Position numbers and translations under genes: made by a program. Source: Burkholderia sp. Ax-1724 (GTDB taxonomy: Bacteria; Pseudomonadota; Gammaproteobacteria; Burkholderiales; Burkholderiaceae). From it: a stretch of DNA of 64,000 nucleotides. The DNA is taken from the NCBI RefSeq assembly GCF_011752995.1, contig NZ_VWWL01000004.1:124001-188000 (forward strand), in the 5' to 3' direction. Shown in pieces: positions 9,920 to 18,873 of the stretch (position 1 is its first letter; every line of letters starts with the position of its first letter). The notes beneath the pieces were generated by a model, which saw only the letters and a list, made by a program, of their open reading frames with translations, was not told the origin of the DNA and did no database searches.

Positions 9920-10057
9920 GTCGGCGAATCCGAACACTCGCGCCGAAGCGCGTCCCTATACTGGGTAACCAGAAAAAAGCCCGCGCGGCAAGCGTACAGG
10001 TTCGTCGATGACGGATCGACCTTGGACCGATCGGGGCACCTTGAAAAGGAGCCGCTC

Positions 10058-11704
10058 ATGAACTGGAACACCCATGAGGTGACGAATGTCGTGCCGGAGT
10101 TGGCCGATTATAACCTCTACACCACGGACCTCGCGCTGCGCGAAGCGGTGCAACGCGCGGGTGCGCAGGCGCACGAATCCGAACTGAGCGACTACGGCGA
10201 GCGGCTCGGCAGCGCGCAAACGCTGCGCATGGCCGAGGACGCGAATCACTTCAAACCCGAACTTCACACCTTCGATCGCCAGGGACACCGCATCGATCGC
10301 GTCGAGTTTCATCCCGCGTGGCATGGCCTGATGAAGATGCTGCGCGAACAGAATCTCGTCTCGCAACCGTTCTCCGATACGCGGCCCGGCGCATGGGCCG
10401 CATACGCGGCCGGCTTTTCGATGCACGGACAGATCGAGGCCGGCTCGCAGTGCCCGACCTCGATGACCTTCGCGAGCATCCCCGTGTTGCGCCAGGAGCC
10501 CGAGTTGTTCGAGCAGTTGATGCCGAAACTCTATTCGCGCAGCTACGACGCGCGCGATCTGCCACTCGAACAGAAGACGTCGATGCTGGTCGGCATGGGC
10601 ATGACCGAGAAGCAGGGCGGCTCCGACGTGCGCGCGAATACTACGCACGCCGTGCCGGTGCGTGGCGAGGGGCGAGGCGGCGAATACGAGATCGTCGGTC
10701 ATAAATGGTTCATGTCCGCGCCGATGTGCGATGCGCATCTCGTGACCGCGCGCACCGAAAACGGCCTGTCGTGCTTCTTCGTGCCGCGCTACCGGCCGGA
10801 CGGCAGCAAGAACGCCGTGCAGATCCAGCGTCTGAAGGACAAGGTCGGCAACCGCTCCAATTCGAGCAGCGAAGTGGAATTCCTCGGCGCGTGGGGGCGC
10901 ATGATCGGCGAGGAAGGGCGCGGTATTCCGACCATTATCGAAATGGCGTCCTATACGCGGTTGAACTGCGTGATGGGCAGCGCGGGTACGATCCGCCAGG
11001 CCGTGGTGCAGGCGATTCACTATGCGCGCGAGCGTCACGCGTTCGGCAAGCGCCTCGCGGAACAGCCGCTGATGCGCAACGTGCTGGCCGACATGGCGCT
11101 CGAAAGCGAAGCCGCGACGCAGCTGATGATGCGCCTCACGCAGGCGTTTGCGCTCGCGGACCATGATCCGCTGCAGCACGCCTATAAACGGATCGTGACG
11201 CCCGCTGCGAAATTCTGGGTGGCCAAACGCAGCATCGAACTGTCGGCCGAAGCGATGGAAGTGTTCGGCGGCAACGGCTACATGGACGAAAGCCCGATGG
11301 GCCGGCTTTATCGCGAGGCGCCCGTGATCTCGATCTGGGAAGGATCGGGCAGCGTGATGGCGCTCGACATGCTGCGCGCGATCAGCCGCGATCCCGCCGC
11401 GCTAGCCGCGTTGATCGACGATATCCGGCCGATCTGCCACTGCGAGGCGCGCCTGCGCCCGCATATCGAGGCGCTGGCCGGCGCAGCTGGTGCGGGGACC
11501 GCGATGCACGAAGCGGCCGCGCGCCGCGAAGCGCAGCGCCTGATTCTGCTCGTGCAGGCGTGCCTGCTGCGCGAGCACGCGCCCGCCTACGTCGCGGACG
11601 CGTTCATCGCAAGCCGCTTCGACGCGCAGTGGGGCCGCGTGTTTGGCACGTTGCCGGAACATGGGCAACAGGCGCGGATCGTCGAGCGGGCATGGCCTGT
11701 GTGA
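10058..11704 (+). CDS. aidB: AidB-like acyl-CoA dehydrogenase family flavoprotein
   Basis: A 548-residue FAD protein closely following E. coli AidB (541) from its first residues (MNWNTHEVTN) through GSQCPTSMTFA, LIGMGMTEKQGGSDV-type FAD loop (LVGMGMTEKQGGSDVRANTT), GHKWFMSAPMCDAHLV and GNRSNSSSEVEF to the C-terminal helical domain (EVFGGNGYMDES). AidB is induced by alkylation damage and binds DNA; it has only weak isovaleryl-CoA dehydrogenase activity. The start at 10058 has AAAAGGAG 7 nt upstream; the frame stays open farther upstream but only as the shadow of the TetR gene. A divergent TetR gene, not Ada, is its neighbour here. Confidence 0.93.
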   Translation: MNWNTHEVTNVVPELADYNLYTTDLALREAVQRAGAQAHESELSDYGERLGSAQTLRMAEDANHFKPELHTFDRQGHRIDRVEFHPAWHGLMKMLREQNLVSQPFSDTRPGAWAAYAAGFSMHGQIEAGSQCPTSMTFASIPVLRQEPELFEQLMPKLYSRSYDARDLPLEQKTSMLVGMGMTEKQGGSDVRANTTHAVPVRGEGRGGEYEIVGHKWFMSAPMCDAHLVTARTENGLSCFFVPRYRPDGSKNAVQIQRLKDKVGNRSNSSSEVEFLGAWGRMIGEEGRGIPTIIEMASYTRLNCVMGSAGTIRQAVVQAIHYARERHAFGKRLAEQPLMRNVLADMALESEAATQLMMRLTQAFALADHDPLQHAYKRIVTPAAKFWVAKRSIELSAEAMEVFGGNGYMDESPMGRLYREAPVISIWEGSGSVMALDMLRAISRDPAALAALIDDIRPICHCEARLRPHIEALAGAAGAGTAMHEAAARREAQRLILLVQACLLREHAPAYVADAFIASRFDAQWGRVFGTLPEHGQQARIVERAWPV

Positions 11705-11740
11705 CTGCGTTTCCGCGTGCTGGCGATGATGCGCAACACG

Positions 11741-11790
11741 GCTCCCGTAAATCCTCACCGTTAGCGCATCTCCTGGAACTACTCACCATT
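11741..11790 (-). repeat. Two dispersed-repeat copies between convergent genes
   Basis: Minus-strand copies at 11741-11763 (GGTGAGGATTTACGGGAGC) and 11770-11790 (GGTGAGTAGTTCCAGGAG), one of each subtype, fill most of the 95-bp gap between aidB and the Nramp gene. Both follow the 3' end of the minus-strand Nramp gene in its direction of transcription. Confidence 0.8.
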
Positions 11791-11799
11791 CGCGCGGCT

Positions 11800-13440
11800 T
11801 CACAGCGCCATCTGCACGACCTTCACGATGACGAGGCCGATCGCGAGCAGCAGATAAGCGCGCAGCACGCCCATCCACATGCGCTTCGCCAGCGTCAGAT
11901 TCGGCGGCGGCAATTCGTCGAGCGCTGGCATGCGCCAGGCGTTGCGCGCCTCTTTCGAATAGACCGGCGACGGTTCGGCCGCGGGCTCGCCGCGCAGCTT
12001 GCGGATGCCGAGCGCCGCGCCATAACCGGTCACGGCGAGCAGCGTGCCGCCCACGAGCATTTCGATAATCGTTTTGCCGGCCATGTCCGGATAGATCACC
12101 GATGCGGTCAGGATGATTGACAGCATCACGAGTACCCAGACGACAGCGCCCGTAAACAGATTCAGCTTTTTCGAATTGGCCCACGGACCGAGCACCGCGC
12201 GGTCGTTGCAAAGCAGCAGCAGGAACACGGTCGCGCTCGGCAGCAGCACGCCGGCCAGCGTTTGCACCGCTTCGGTCAGAAGACCGAGCGGGCTGCCCGG
12301 AATCAGCACGAGCGCCGCGGCCGCCGCGACGATAACGAAGTACACGAGATAGAAGCCCTTCGCGTCCGAGACGCTGCGATGCAGCGAGTGACGGATCTTG
12401 AACACGTCGCCGATCGCATAGGCGGTGGATAGCGACACGGCCGCCGCGCCGATCACGCATGCGTCGAACAACGCGATCGCAAACAGCACCGCCGAGGTGC
12501 GTCCCGCGTATTTTTCGAGTCCCGCGATGACGCCGCCCGCATCGGTGAAGTTGCCGAATTCGGGCCGGCCGTCGAACAGCGCGGCGCTGAACGAAATCAT
12601 CGCCACCGCGCCGATCAGCACGAACACGATACCGATCCACAGGTCGGCCTTTTCGTAGTTCATGAAGCGCGGCGTGATGCGTTTGTCGATCACGTAACTC
12701 TGCTGGAAGAACAATTGCCATGGCGCGACCGTCGTGCCGACGATGCCGATCACGAGCAGCATCACGTCGGAGAGCTTCGAGTGGGCGGGCCAGTTCGGAA
12801 TGAAGAAGTCACGCGCCATCTGGCTGACGGGCGGATGAATCGACACGAGCACCGGCACGAGCAGCAGGCTCAACACGCACAGCACGACCGCGAAGCGTTC
12901 GAAGCGGCGGAAGTCGCCCGTGCTGACGGCGGCCATCGTGAGGGCCGCGGCGATGCACACGCCCGCGATCTTCGAGACGCCGAAGAAGTCGAGCACGAAC
13001 GTGATGCCGATAAACTCGGTCACGATGGTCAGCGCGTTGAGAATGAACAGATCGACGACGCTGAACGCCCCCCAGAACTTGCCGAAGCGCTCGAAGATGA
13101 GGCGCGCATGGCCGACGCCGGTGACCGCGCCGAGGCGTAGCACCATCTCCTGATTGACGTAGAGCACGGGTACGAGCAGCAGCATGGTCCACAGCAGCGT
13201 CGTGCCGTAGTTCTGACCTGCCTGGGTATAGGTGCCGAAGGCGCCGGCATCGTTGTCGCCGACCATCACGATGAGCCCCGGACCGAGGATCGCGAGCAGC
13301 GTGCGCACGCGCGCCCACCAGTTGGTGCGTGGCGCGACGTCATGATGCGCGATCGTGCCGAGCGCGCCCTTGATGTCGCCGACGTGCGCCGAATCGAGTA
13401 CGGCGCTGCGGGCGGAGGAAAGGTTGGTGGGCGTGGACAT
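11800..13440 (-). CDS. Nramp-family metal transporter with atypical binding-site motifs
   Basis: A 546-residue inner-membrane transporter with about 11-12 predicted transmembrane helices. The family fold is clear (LAILGPGLIVMVG at helix 1, QEMVLRLGAVTGVGHA, VGTTVAPWQLFFQQS at helix 6). The canonical Mn2+/Fe2+ site is altered: helix 1 DPGN reads GDNDAGA (residues about 61-67), and the helix 6 Met-Pro-His reads APWQ (residues about 237-240). Such changes occur in Nramp-related transporters with other substrates (Mg2+ has been shown for one group), so manganese specificity should not be assumed. GGGAAG lies 8 nt before the ATG. A small ORF and a long hairpin precede it on the same strand. Confidence 0.88.
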   Translation of the reverse strand: MSTPTNLSSARSAVLDSAHVGDIKGALGTIAHHDVAPRTNWWARVRTLLAILGPGLIVMVGDNDAGAFGTYTQAGQNYGTTLLWTMLLLVPVLYVNQEMVLRLGAVTGVGHARLIFERFGKFWGAFSVVDLFILNALTIVTEFIGITFVLDFFGVSKIAGVCIAAALTMAAVSTGDFRRFERFAVVLCVLSLLLVPVLVSIHPPVSQMARDFFIPNWPAHSKLSDVMLLVIGIVGTTVAPWQLFFQQSYVIDKRITPRFMNYEKADLWIGIVFVLIGAVAMISFSAALFDGRPEFGNFTDAGGVIAGLEKYAGRTSAVLFAIALFDACVIGAAAVSLSTAYAIGDVFKIRHSLHRSVSDAKGFYLVYFVIVAAAAALVLIPGSPLGLLTEAVQTLAGVLLPSATVFLLLLCNDRAVLGPWANSKKLNLFTGAVVWVLVMLSIILTASVIYPDMAGKTIIEMLVGGTLLAVTGYGAALGIRKLRGEPAAEPSPVYSKEARNAWRMPALDELPPPNLTLAKRMWMGVLRAYLLLAIGLVIVKVVQMAL

Positions 13441-13488
13441 GACGTTCTTCCCTGGTTGTGTTTATAGACGGCGACATGCGTGCTCCGG

Positions 13489-13546
13489 CATACGCAAGGA
13501 CATGGGCAGCGTGCGAGTCGAGTGCTGGCTGAGCCGCTTGCGTATG
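13489..13546 (-). promoter_or_regulatory. Long hairpin in the leader of the Nramp-family gene
   Basis: CATACGCAAG (13489-13498) and CTTGCGTATG (13537-13546) are perfect 10-bp inverted repeats around 38 nt that could fold further (CAGC/GCTG pairing). The element sits 49 nt before the transporter start and 19 nt after the small ORF stop. There is no U-run, so it is not a simple terminator. I see no match to the yybP-ykoY manganese riboswitch. Confidence 0.5.
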
Positions 13547-13565
13547 ACGGAAGAATCGCGAAACG

Positions 13566-13715
13566 CTACGAAAGATGAAGAACGCGTGCTTTCAGACGGC
13601 GCCAGAACGGCACGAAAGCATGTGTTTCGCGGACGTGCAGCATGAGCAGGCTGTCGTAATGGACGCGCGACTCCTGTACGTGCGGGAGCCGCGAGAGAAG
13701 GAGGCCGAATTGCAT
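13566..13715 (-). CDS. Possible small protein or leader peptide (49 aa)
   Basis: ATG at 13715, 49 codons and stop at 13566-13568, with GGAGA 8 nt before the start. The peptide begins MQFGLLLSRLPHVQESRV and is rich in His, Arg and hydrophobic residues. Codons of the first thirty residues have mostly G or C in third position, as in real genes here. It precedes the hairpin and the Nramp-family gene in the same direction, which suits a leader ORF involved in attenuation, but it could be an independent small protein or chance. Confidence 0.4.
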   Translation of the reverse strand: MQFGLLLSRLPHVQESRVHYDSLLMLHVRETHAFVPFWRRLKARVLHLS

Positions 13716-14531
13716 GATATTTCTCCGTGCGTTGCATGCAACGCGCTGGACGGAAAGCCAGCAGACACGGAGGCCGCGCGTATCGACGCGGCGGTGGCGG
13801 TCTACTCGCTTTCCTCAGTTAAAAGAAGCGGTAAGCGGCATAAGGGATAACTGTCACTGTCTGTCATGGCGGCTCCTTGCTGGCTGGTTTCTCTCTGCCA
13901 TCGCGGCGCGCATTCGGGACGCGCGCCCGCGACAGGCGTGTTTATTCTCGCGTCCGTGCGCGTTCCGTCGAACTGACGAAACGCGTGCGAACACGCACGC
14001 GAGCCTGATGCTCGCGATACAAAGCCGCGTCAGCGTATGGACGCGATCAGACGCGTCGATCCGTATGGCGCGGATATAACATTAACCAGGGTGCACGGGG
14101 AGTTGCTGCGACGCGCACCGTCTGCCTGCTGGCAAGACGGCGGCTAGGAAAGGAAGCGCGGACGTCCTGCCGTTCAGGCAGCGAATCTGTTCGAAAGTCG
14201 ACTACTGCAGGTGTCCAAGGCACGAGCCTCACTAGTGAATATTCCTGAATTCTAGGGGGCGTATTTGGGCAAGGTCAATCGGTTTCTTAAGCAGAGCAGA
14301 AAAAAGTGTGCTGCGAGCAACGCAGTGCTTTCGGATTGAAAGACCGGATGAGAACCGGAGGATTTCAGCGAGGCGGATCGTGCCAGCGTTGACCGATGCG
14401 AAGGAAGGCGGCTGCGCGATTGACGCGGAAGGGACAAAGCAGAGGGAGTCAGGCAGAGGAAGTAAAGCGGAGACATTCGGCGCTCACGAAGGCGGCATCG
14501 GTTTCATCCGACCGATGCCGTCTCGTTCGAC
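13716..14531. other. Intergenic region without a supported gene
   Basis: About 800 bp upstream of the leader ORF, up to the 3' end of the BON gene. Open frames here lack coding-like third-position bias, and no RNA gene, repeat or terminator was recognised. A plus-strand ATG at 13714 follows GAAGGAGG, but the frame it opens has no coding character. Confidence 0.5.
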
Positions 14532-14936
14532 TCAATGACCCGAGCCGCGCCTCGTTCGCACGGTCAGTCGGTTCGACACCGCTCTCACGCCTTGAACCGA
14601 TCTTGCGGCGCTGCCGGCCCGTTCGATCTGCGAGCGCTGCGGCACCGAGCCGGTCAATGTCACGAAGGCATGACGCGACTCGACGTGAATGCTCGCCGAA
14701 TTTAATCCTGGTGTGCGCGTGAAGGCGCGGCGAACGTCGCGGACCAACTGGGTATCCGATCTGTTTCGACGTGGAGCTGGAGCCGCCACCCCCGGCCGGC
14801 TTTGCATCGGCATGTTTTGCGCCGACATGTCGCCCGGTGTGCCGCCGGGCGTTTGCGCGTTCGCATAGGTCACGCAAGTCGCGAAGGCCATCGCGAACAT
14901 CGCGCCGAGTATTCTGCTCGCGCCGTTTGTTTTCAT
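14532..14936 (-). CDS. Exported BON-domain protein
   Basis: A 134-residue periplasmic protein: signal peptide (AMAFATCVTYANAQ, cleaved near residue 28), a Met/Gln/Pro-rich linker, and one BON domain at about 62-128 (LVRDVRRAFTRTPGLNSASI, FVTLTGSVPQRSQIERA, GVRAVSNRLTV). BON domains bind membrane phospholipids and occur in OsmY-like envelope-stress proteins. AGGAGG lies just before the ATG. It is a single gene, followed upstream (14937-15150) by non-coding DNA that leads into a repeat array. Confidence 0.88.
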   Translation of the reverse strand: MKTNGASRILGAMFAMAFATCVTYANAQTPGGTPGDMSAQNMPMQSRPGVAAPAPRRNRSDTQLVRDVRRAFTRTPGLNSASIHVESRHAFVTLTGSVPQRSQIERAGSAARSVQGVRAVSNRLTVRTRRGSGH

Positions 14937-15150
14937 TCTTCCTCCTTTGCCGGTTTGTCAGGAACTGCTGTTCGAGCCGCATGCTGTCAATGGGGAAGAG
15001 GCGGCGCCACGCGCTGCCGCCTCGAGACGAGTGTTCGACCGTCTCGTCCGATTATATGCCGCGACGACTGTGCGAATAAGGCATCGACGGGGGGGTTATG
15101 CGGCCGTGCCGGTTGCCCTGCTCGCGGCGCGATCCGCGCTGCATGACCGA

Positions 15151-15657
15151 CAGGTGAGAAGATTCGGGAGCTGGCGCGGTGAGAATCGGCGCACCTGTAC
15201 GCGCACTGCAAATCTGGAGGTGAGGGTTTTCGGGGAACGTCCGCGCATGGTTCCCAGCCAGCGCTCGAACCCGCCGAATACACGAATAAACCGCACGGCA
15301 AGATGATTCCGGCAGCACACGTATCGCGGCTGTCACGCTCAAAGGTGAGGATATTCAGGAGCCGAGTGATACGAAGCGGCTATGCATGCCTTGCAAATGC
15401 GTAATCCGCTCGGGAAAAACAGCCTGTGCTAAGGCGCGTGCGTCACGTAACCCGTTGAATGTCCAGGCGATATTGCCTCGGCCTTTATCAAAGGTGAGGG
15501 TTTTCGGGAATGGCGTATGCCGTGCGTGGCGCACTGGCCGTGAGCCTGCATTTATCCCGCTACGGCCCTCAAGGTGAGCGTTTTCGGGAGCAACGGCGGG
15601 GACTATTTGCGTCGATCCGCTGCTGCTCCGTGCTAAAGGTGAGAATTTTCGGGAGCG
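15151..15657 (+). repeat. Array of six dispersed-repeat copies
   Basis: Six same-strand copies of AGGTGAGGRTTTTCGGGAGC-like sequence at 15151-15172, 15218-15239, 15341-15363, 15490-15510, 15571-15591 and 15635-15657. GGTGAG is invariant; start-to-start distances are 66, 125, 149, 80 and 65 bp, and the DNA between is unrelated. It occupies most of the 780-bp gap between the BON and SDR genes, which holds no supported gene. Short open frames here translate the repeat as KVRVFG on one strand and PKTLTF or PENAHL on the other, a likely source of false gene calls. Confidence 0.85.
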
Positions 15658-15717
15658 TCGATGCTGCCGATTGCTGCCCGTTACTGCCGAGTGCGGCCAT
15701 GGCAACCGCTGCACCGA

Positions 15718-16476
15718 CTACGCCTGCTTCACGATCTCGCGAATATCCGCGACCGGCGTTTGACCGAATGCATCGCTGAGCGCGTAGTCGATCAACTGCG
15801 TCGCGCATTGCTCGGGCGTCGACAGTTGGCCGTTGCGTTTGAGGTCTTCGAAACGCGCGCGCATCGGGAACTGTTCTTCGCCGCTGCCGCGAATCTGCGC
15901 CTGCATGTCCGTATCGATCACGCCCGGCGCGAGACTGCAGATGCGCAGCGCGCGGTTCGCGTCGAGTGCAACGGCGCGCGCGTGATGATCGAGCGCGGCC
16001 TTCGTCGCGCAGTAGATGCTCCAGCCCGGATACGCATTGCGCGCCGCGCCGCTCGAAATATGCACGATGCGCCGGTCGCTCGCCTCGACGGCCGCGGCGG
16101 CGAGCGCGCTCGCGAGCATCAGCGGCGTGGCGATGTTGAGGTTCACCGCGTCCGCGATGCTGGCCGGGTCCTGTCCTTCGATCGGACCGATCGGCTGCAC
16201 CATGCCCGCGTTATTGATGAGCAGCACCGTTTGCGCGCCGCTCGCGAAGCGGCGCAATGCGTCGGTGGCGAGCCATTGCGCGACGCGCGCGGGGTCGGCC
16301 AGCGGCAGTTCGATCTCTTCGAGCTGCGCGGCGAATCGCGCTTTCAGCGCGGCGTGCCGCGAGCGCGACAGACCCAGCACCGCGACGCCGCGCGCGAGCA
16401 GTTGTTCGGCGAGCGCCGCGCCGAGGCCGCGCGTATGGCCGGTGACGATCGCGCGAATCGGAGAAGAGGAAGTCAT
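15718..16476 (-). CDS. Short-chain dehydrogenase/reductase
   Basis: A 252-residue classical SDR. The NAD(P) glycine motif is TGHTRGLG (residues 12-19), the NNAG strand is INNAGMVQPIG, and the catalytic Ser and Tyr-Lys are in HISSGAARNAYPGWSIYCATKAA. The N-terminal TGHTRGLGAALAEQL resembles sepiapterin/benzil-reductase-like members, which reduce small ketones with NADPH. The substrate is not evident. The GlxA-type regulator starts 1 kb upstream on the same strand, ending 54 bp before this gene, so they may share a transcript. Confidence 0.88.
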   Translation of the reverse strand: MTSSSPIRAIVTGHTRGLGAALAEQLLARGVAVLGLSRSRHAALKARFAAQLEEIELPLADPARVAQWLATDALRRFASGAQTVLLINNAGMVQPIGPIEGQDPASIADAVNLNIATPLMLASALAAAAVEASDRRIVHISSGAARNAYPGWSIYCATKAALDHHARAVALDANRALRICSLAPGVIDTDMQAQIRGSGEEQFPMRARFEDLKRNGQLSTPEQCATQLIDYALSDAFGQTPVADIREIVKQA

Positions 16477-16529
16477 GTCGTTCCTTGTGATCGTTGGCTT
16501 GCAGAGTCGCCGATTTTCTCACGTCGCCT

Positions 16530-17492
16530 TCACGACGAACGGAAACGCTCGCGATACTGCATCGGGGTTACGCCAAGCCGCTTCGCAAACACGATGCGCA
16601 TGCGGTCGGCGGTGCCGAAGCCGCAATCGTAGGCGATCGCCTTGAGTGCCGCGCCGCTGCTTTCGAGCAGTTTGCGCGCGGCATCGACGCGCGCGCGTTC
16701 GACGAATTCATGCGGCGTCACGCCGGTTTCCTGCACGAACACGCGCGCGAAGTTGCGCGCGCTCATGCCGGCGACGTCGGCGAGCTGCCTGACCGTAAAG
16801 CTCTCGCGGATGCGCGCCATCACGTGCGCCTGGACTTTCGCGGCGGGCGAGGTGTCGTCGGCGGGCGCGGTCAGGTAGGGGCTGAATTGCGACTGGCCGC
16901 CCTGGCGCTGCGCGAATACGACGAGCCGCTTGGCGACCGCGAGCGCCGTGTGCGGACCGTGATCCTCGGCCACCAGCGCGAGCGACAGGTCGATGCCGGC
17001 CGTCACGCCCGCCGACGTCACGAGCGGTCCGTCGCGCAGATAGATGCGATCGAAGTCGACATGCGCGCGCGGAAACCGCGCGGCCAGTTGCGCCGCATGC
17101 TGCCAGTGCGTCGTGACGTTGCGCGCGTCGAGCAGCCCTGCGTGACCGAGCGCGAAGGCACCGGTGCAGATCGAGCCGTAGTGCCCGCAGCGTGTCGCGA
17201 CGTTCGCGAGCCAGTCGAGCAGCCGCGTGTCGGGCACGTCGTTGTCGGGCAGCGCGGGACCGCCCGCGACCAGCGCGAGATCGAACGGCTCGCGCGCCTC
17301 ATCGAACGTCGCATCGGCGCTCAGCGTCATGCCGTTCGACGCGCGCAGCGGCGCGGCATCGGCGGCCAGCAGCTTCACTTCGTAATGCTCGCGCGGCGCG
17401 ATGAAGCGGTTCGCTTCGGAAAACACGTCGACGGGGCCGGCGACGTCGAGCGCCTGCACGCCGGGGAAGATCGCGATCGCGACGGTGGGCAT
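16530..17492 (-). CDS. GlxA-type AraC regulator with DJ-1/PfpI domain
   Basis: A 320-residue transcription factor. The first 190 residues are a DJ-1/PfpI (glutamine-amidotransferase-like) sensor domain starting VAIAIFPGVQALDVAGPVDV, with nucleophile-elbow cysteine in SICTGAFALGHAGLL. Residues about 220-320 form an AraC HTH pair (VRQLADVAGMSARNFARVF and CGFGTADRMRIVFAKRLG). The start at 17492 has AGGAAG 8 nt upstream and gives the family N terminus. Relatives activate quaternary-amine and amino acid catabolism; the target here may be the SDR gene downstream or genes elsewhere. It is divergent from the LysR gene at 17762. Confidence 0.9.
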   Translation of the reverse strand: MPTVAIAIFPGVQALDVAGPVDVFSEANRFIAPREHYEVKLLAADAAPLRASNGMTLSADATFDEAREPFDLALVAGGPALPDNDVPDTRLLDWLANVATRCGHYGSICTGAFALGHAGLLDARNVTTHWQHAAQLAARFPRAHVDFDRIYLRDGPLVTSAGVTAGIDLSLALVAEDHGPHTALAVAKRLVVFAQRQGGQSQFSPYLTAPADDTSPAAKVQAHVMARIRESFTVRQLADVAGMSARNFARVFVQETGVTPHEFVERARVDAARKLLESSGAALKAIAYDCGFGTADRMRIVFAKRLGVTPMQYRERFRSS

Positions 17493-17761
17493 CGAAAGAC
17501 TTCCTGGGTGGATGAACGGAATCCGCGCGCGGCGGCAGGCCAGCATAGCAAACGCGCCTTGACGCTGCACCGCGCGCCGCGTTCATTCCCCTTCCTGCCG
17601 TACGTCGGCGCGAGGTTGCACGGCATGGGGTTCGTCGCGCCCTATGGCAGCAAGCACGAGCGCTTCGAAGCGGACGGCGCAAACGCGGCAGTGCGATAAA
17701 GTTCGATAGACTGTATGGCGTCATCTTCGAGCGGGACGAATCGCATTCCCCGCGCCGCGCC

Positions 17762-18769
17762 ATGGTCATCAAAAACCTTCTCCGCAAGCTCGATCTCACC
17801 ACGCTTCAGCTGTTCCTTGCCGTCTTCGAGGAAGGCACGCTCACGCGAGCCGCCGAGCGCGAGGCGATTGCCGTGTCGGCCGCGAGCAAGCGTCTGCTCG
17901 AACTCGAACAAGCGGTCGGCGCGACGCTGTTTCAGCGCAACGCGCGCGGCATGACGTTGACGCCGGCCGGCGAAACGCTGCTGCATCACGCGCGCCGCGT
18001 GATGCGCGACATCGAGAACATCGGCATCGAACTGGCCGGTCATGCGAGCGGCGTGCGCGGCTACGTGCGGATGATGGCGAACCTGTCGGCGATCGTCGAA
18101 TTTCTGCCCGAGGACCTGCGCGCGTTCCAGTTGCAGCACGAGCGCGTCAAGCTCGATCTCGAGGAGCGGCCGAGCGGCGGCGTCGTCAAGGCCGTCGACG
18201 ACAGCCTCGCCGATCTCGGCATCTGTTCCGGCGACGCCGACACGCGCGAGCTGCACGTCGAGCACTACCGGCGCGATTCGCTCGTGATCGTGATGCGCGA
18301 CGATCATTCGCTCGCCTCGCGCGCGAGCATCGGCTTCGCCGAAACGCTCGACGGCGATCACGTCGGTCTGCATTCCGCGAGTTCGATCAACGCGCGCACG
18401 CACCTCGCCGCGCACCAGGCCGGCAAGCCGCTGCGGCTACGCATCCACGTGCCGGGTTTCGACGCGGTGTGCCGGATGGTGCAGGCCGGCATGGGCGTCG
18501 GCGTGCTGCCGCGCAAGGTGTGTCAGCTGATGGGCCGGCCGCTCGGCCTCGTCGGCGTGCCGCTTGAAGACGACTGGGCCGAGCGCAGCCTCGTGATCGT
18601 GGCGCGCGACCTCGAGGCGCTTTCGCCGGTGGGCCGGCTGCTGTTCGATCATCTGCGCACAGTCGAAGCGTTGGAAGAGGCGGGCGATTCCGCGACCGCC
18701 GGCGCATCGGGCGCATCCGCGACGCCTGCCGCCACCGTCACCACCCCGCCCGCCAAACGCCGCCGCTGA
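17762..18769 (+). CDS. LysR-family regulator
   Basis: A 335-residue LTTR: N-terminal winged HTH (residues 8-67; LQLFLAVFEEGTLTRAAER, GATLFQRNARGMTLTPAG) and a periplasmic-binding-protein-like effector domain to about 300. The last 30 residues are a Ser/Ala/Thr-rich tail ending PPAKRRR, longer than typical. It precedes the CoA-transferase, lyase and transporter genes by 104 bp on the same strand and is the natural candidate to control them in response to the pathway substrate or its CoA ester. Confidence 0.9.
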   Translation: MVIKNLLRKLDLTTLQLFLAVFEEGTLTRAAEREAIAVSAASKRLLELEQAVGATLFQRNARGMTLTPAGETLLHHARRVMRDIENIGIELAGHASGVRGYVRMMANLSAIVEFLPEDLRAFQLQHERVKLDLEERPSGGVVKAVDDSLADLGICSGDADTRELHVEHYRRDSLVIVMRDDHSLASRASIGFAETLDGDHVGLHSASSINARTHLAAHQAGKPLRLRIHVPGFDAVCRMVQAGMGVGVLPRKVCQLMGRPLGLVGVPLEDDWAERSLVIVARDLEALSPVGRLLFDHLRTVEALEEAGDSATAGASGASATPAATVTTPPAKRRR

Positions 18770-18873
18770 GCGTTCGTCGTTCGCGAACGGTCCTTGGCGA
18801 ATTGCGGTTGGACCCACCGCCGCACCGCTTCTAAGCTGTCTCCCAACACCAAACCAACTCCGGAGACTGCACC

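Noticed and set aside
13441..13900. yybP-ykoY manganese riboswitch in front of the Nramp-family gene
   Set aside because: No conserved core of that riboswitch could be found on the minus strand; only the inverted repeat and small ORF are supported.
13714..14079. Plus-strand gene after a strong GAAGGAGG site
   Set aside because: The translated product is Arg/Ser-rich without coding third-position bias, and the opposite strand offers a better small ORF at the same place.
15151..15657. CRISPR array
   Set aside because: Spacing is irregular (65-149 bp), repeats are short and imperfect, and no cas gene is present.
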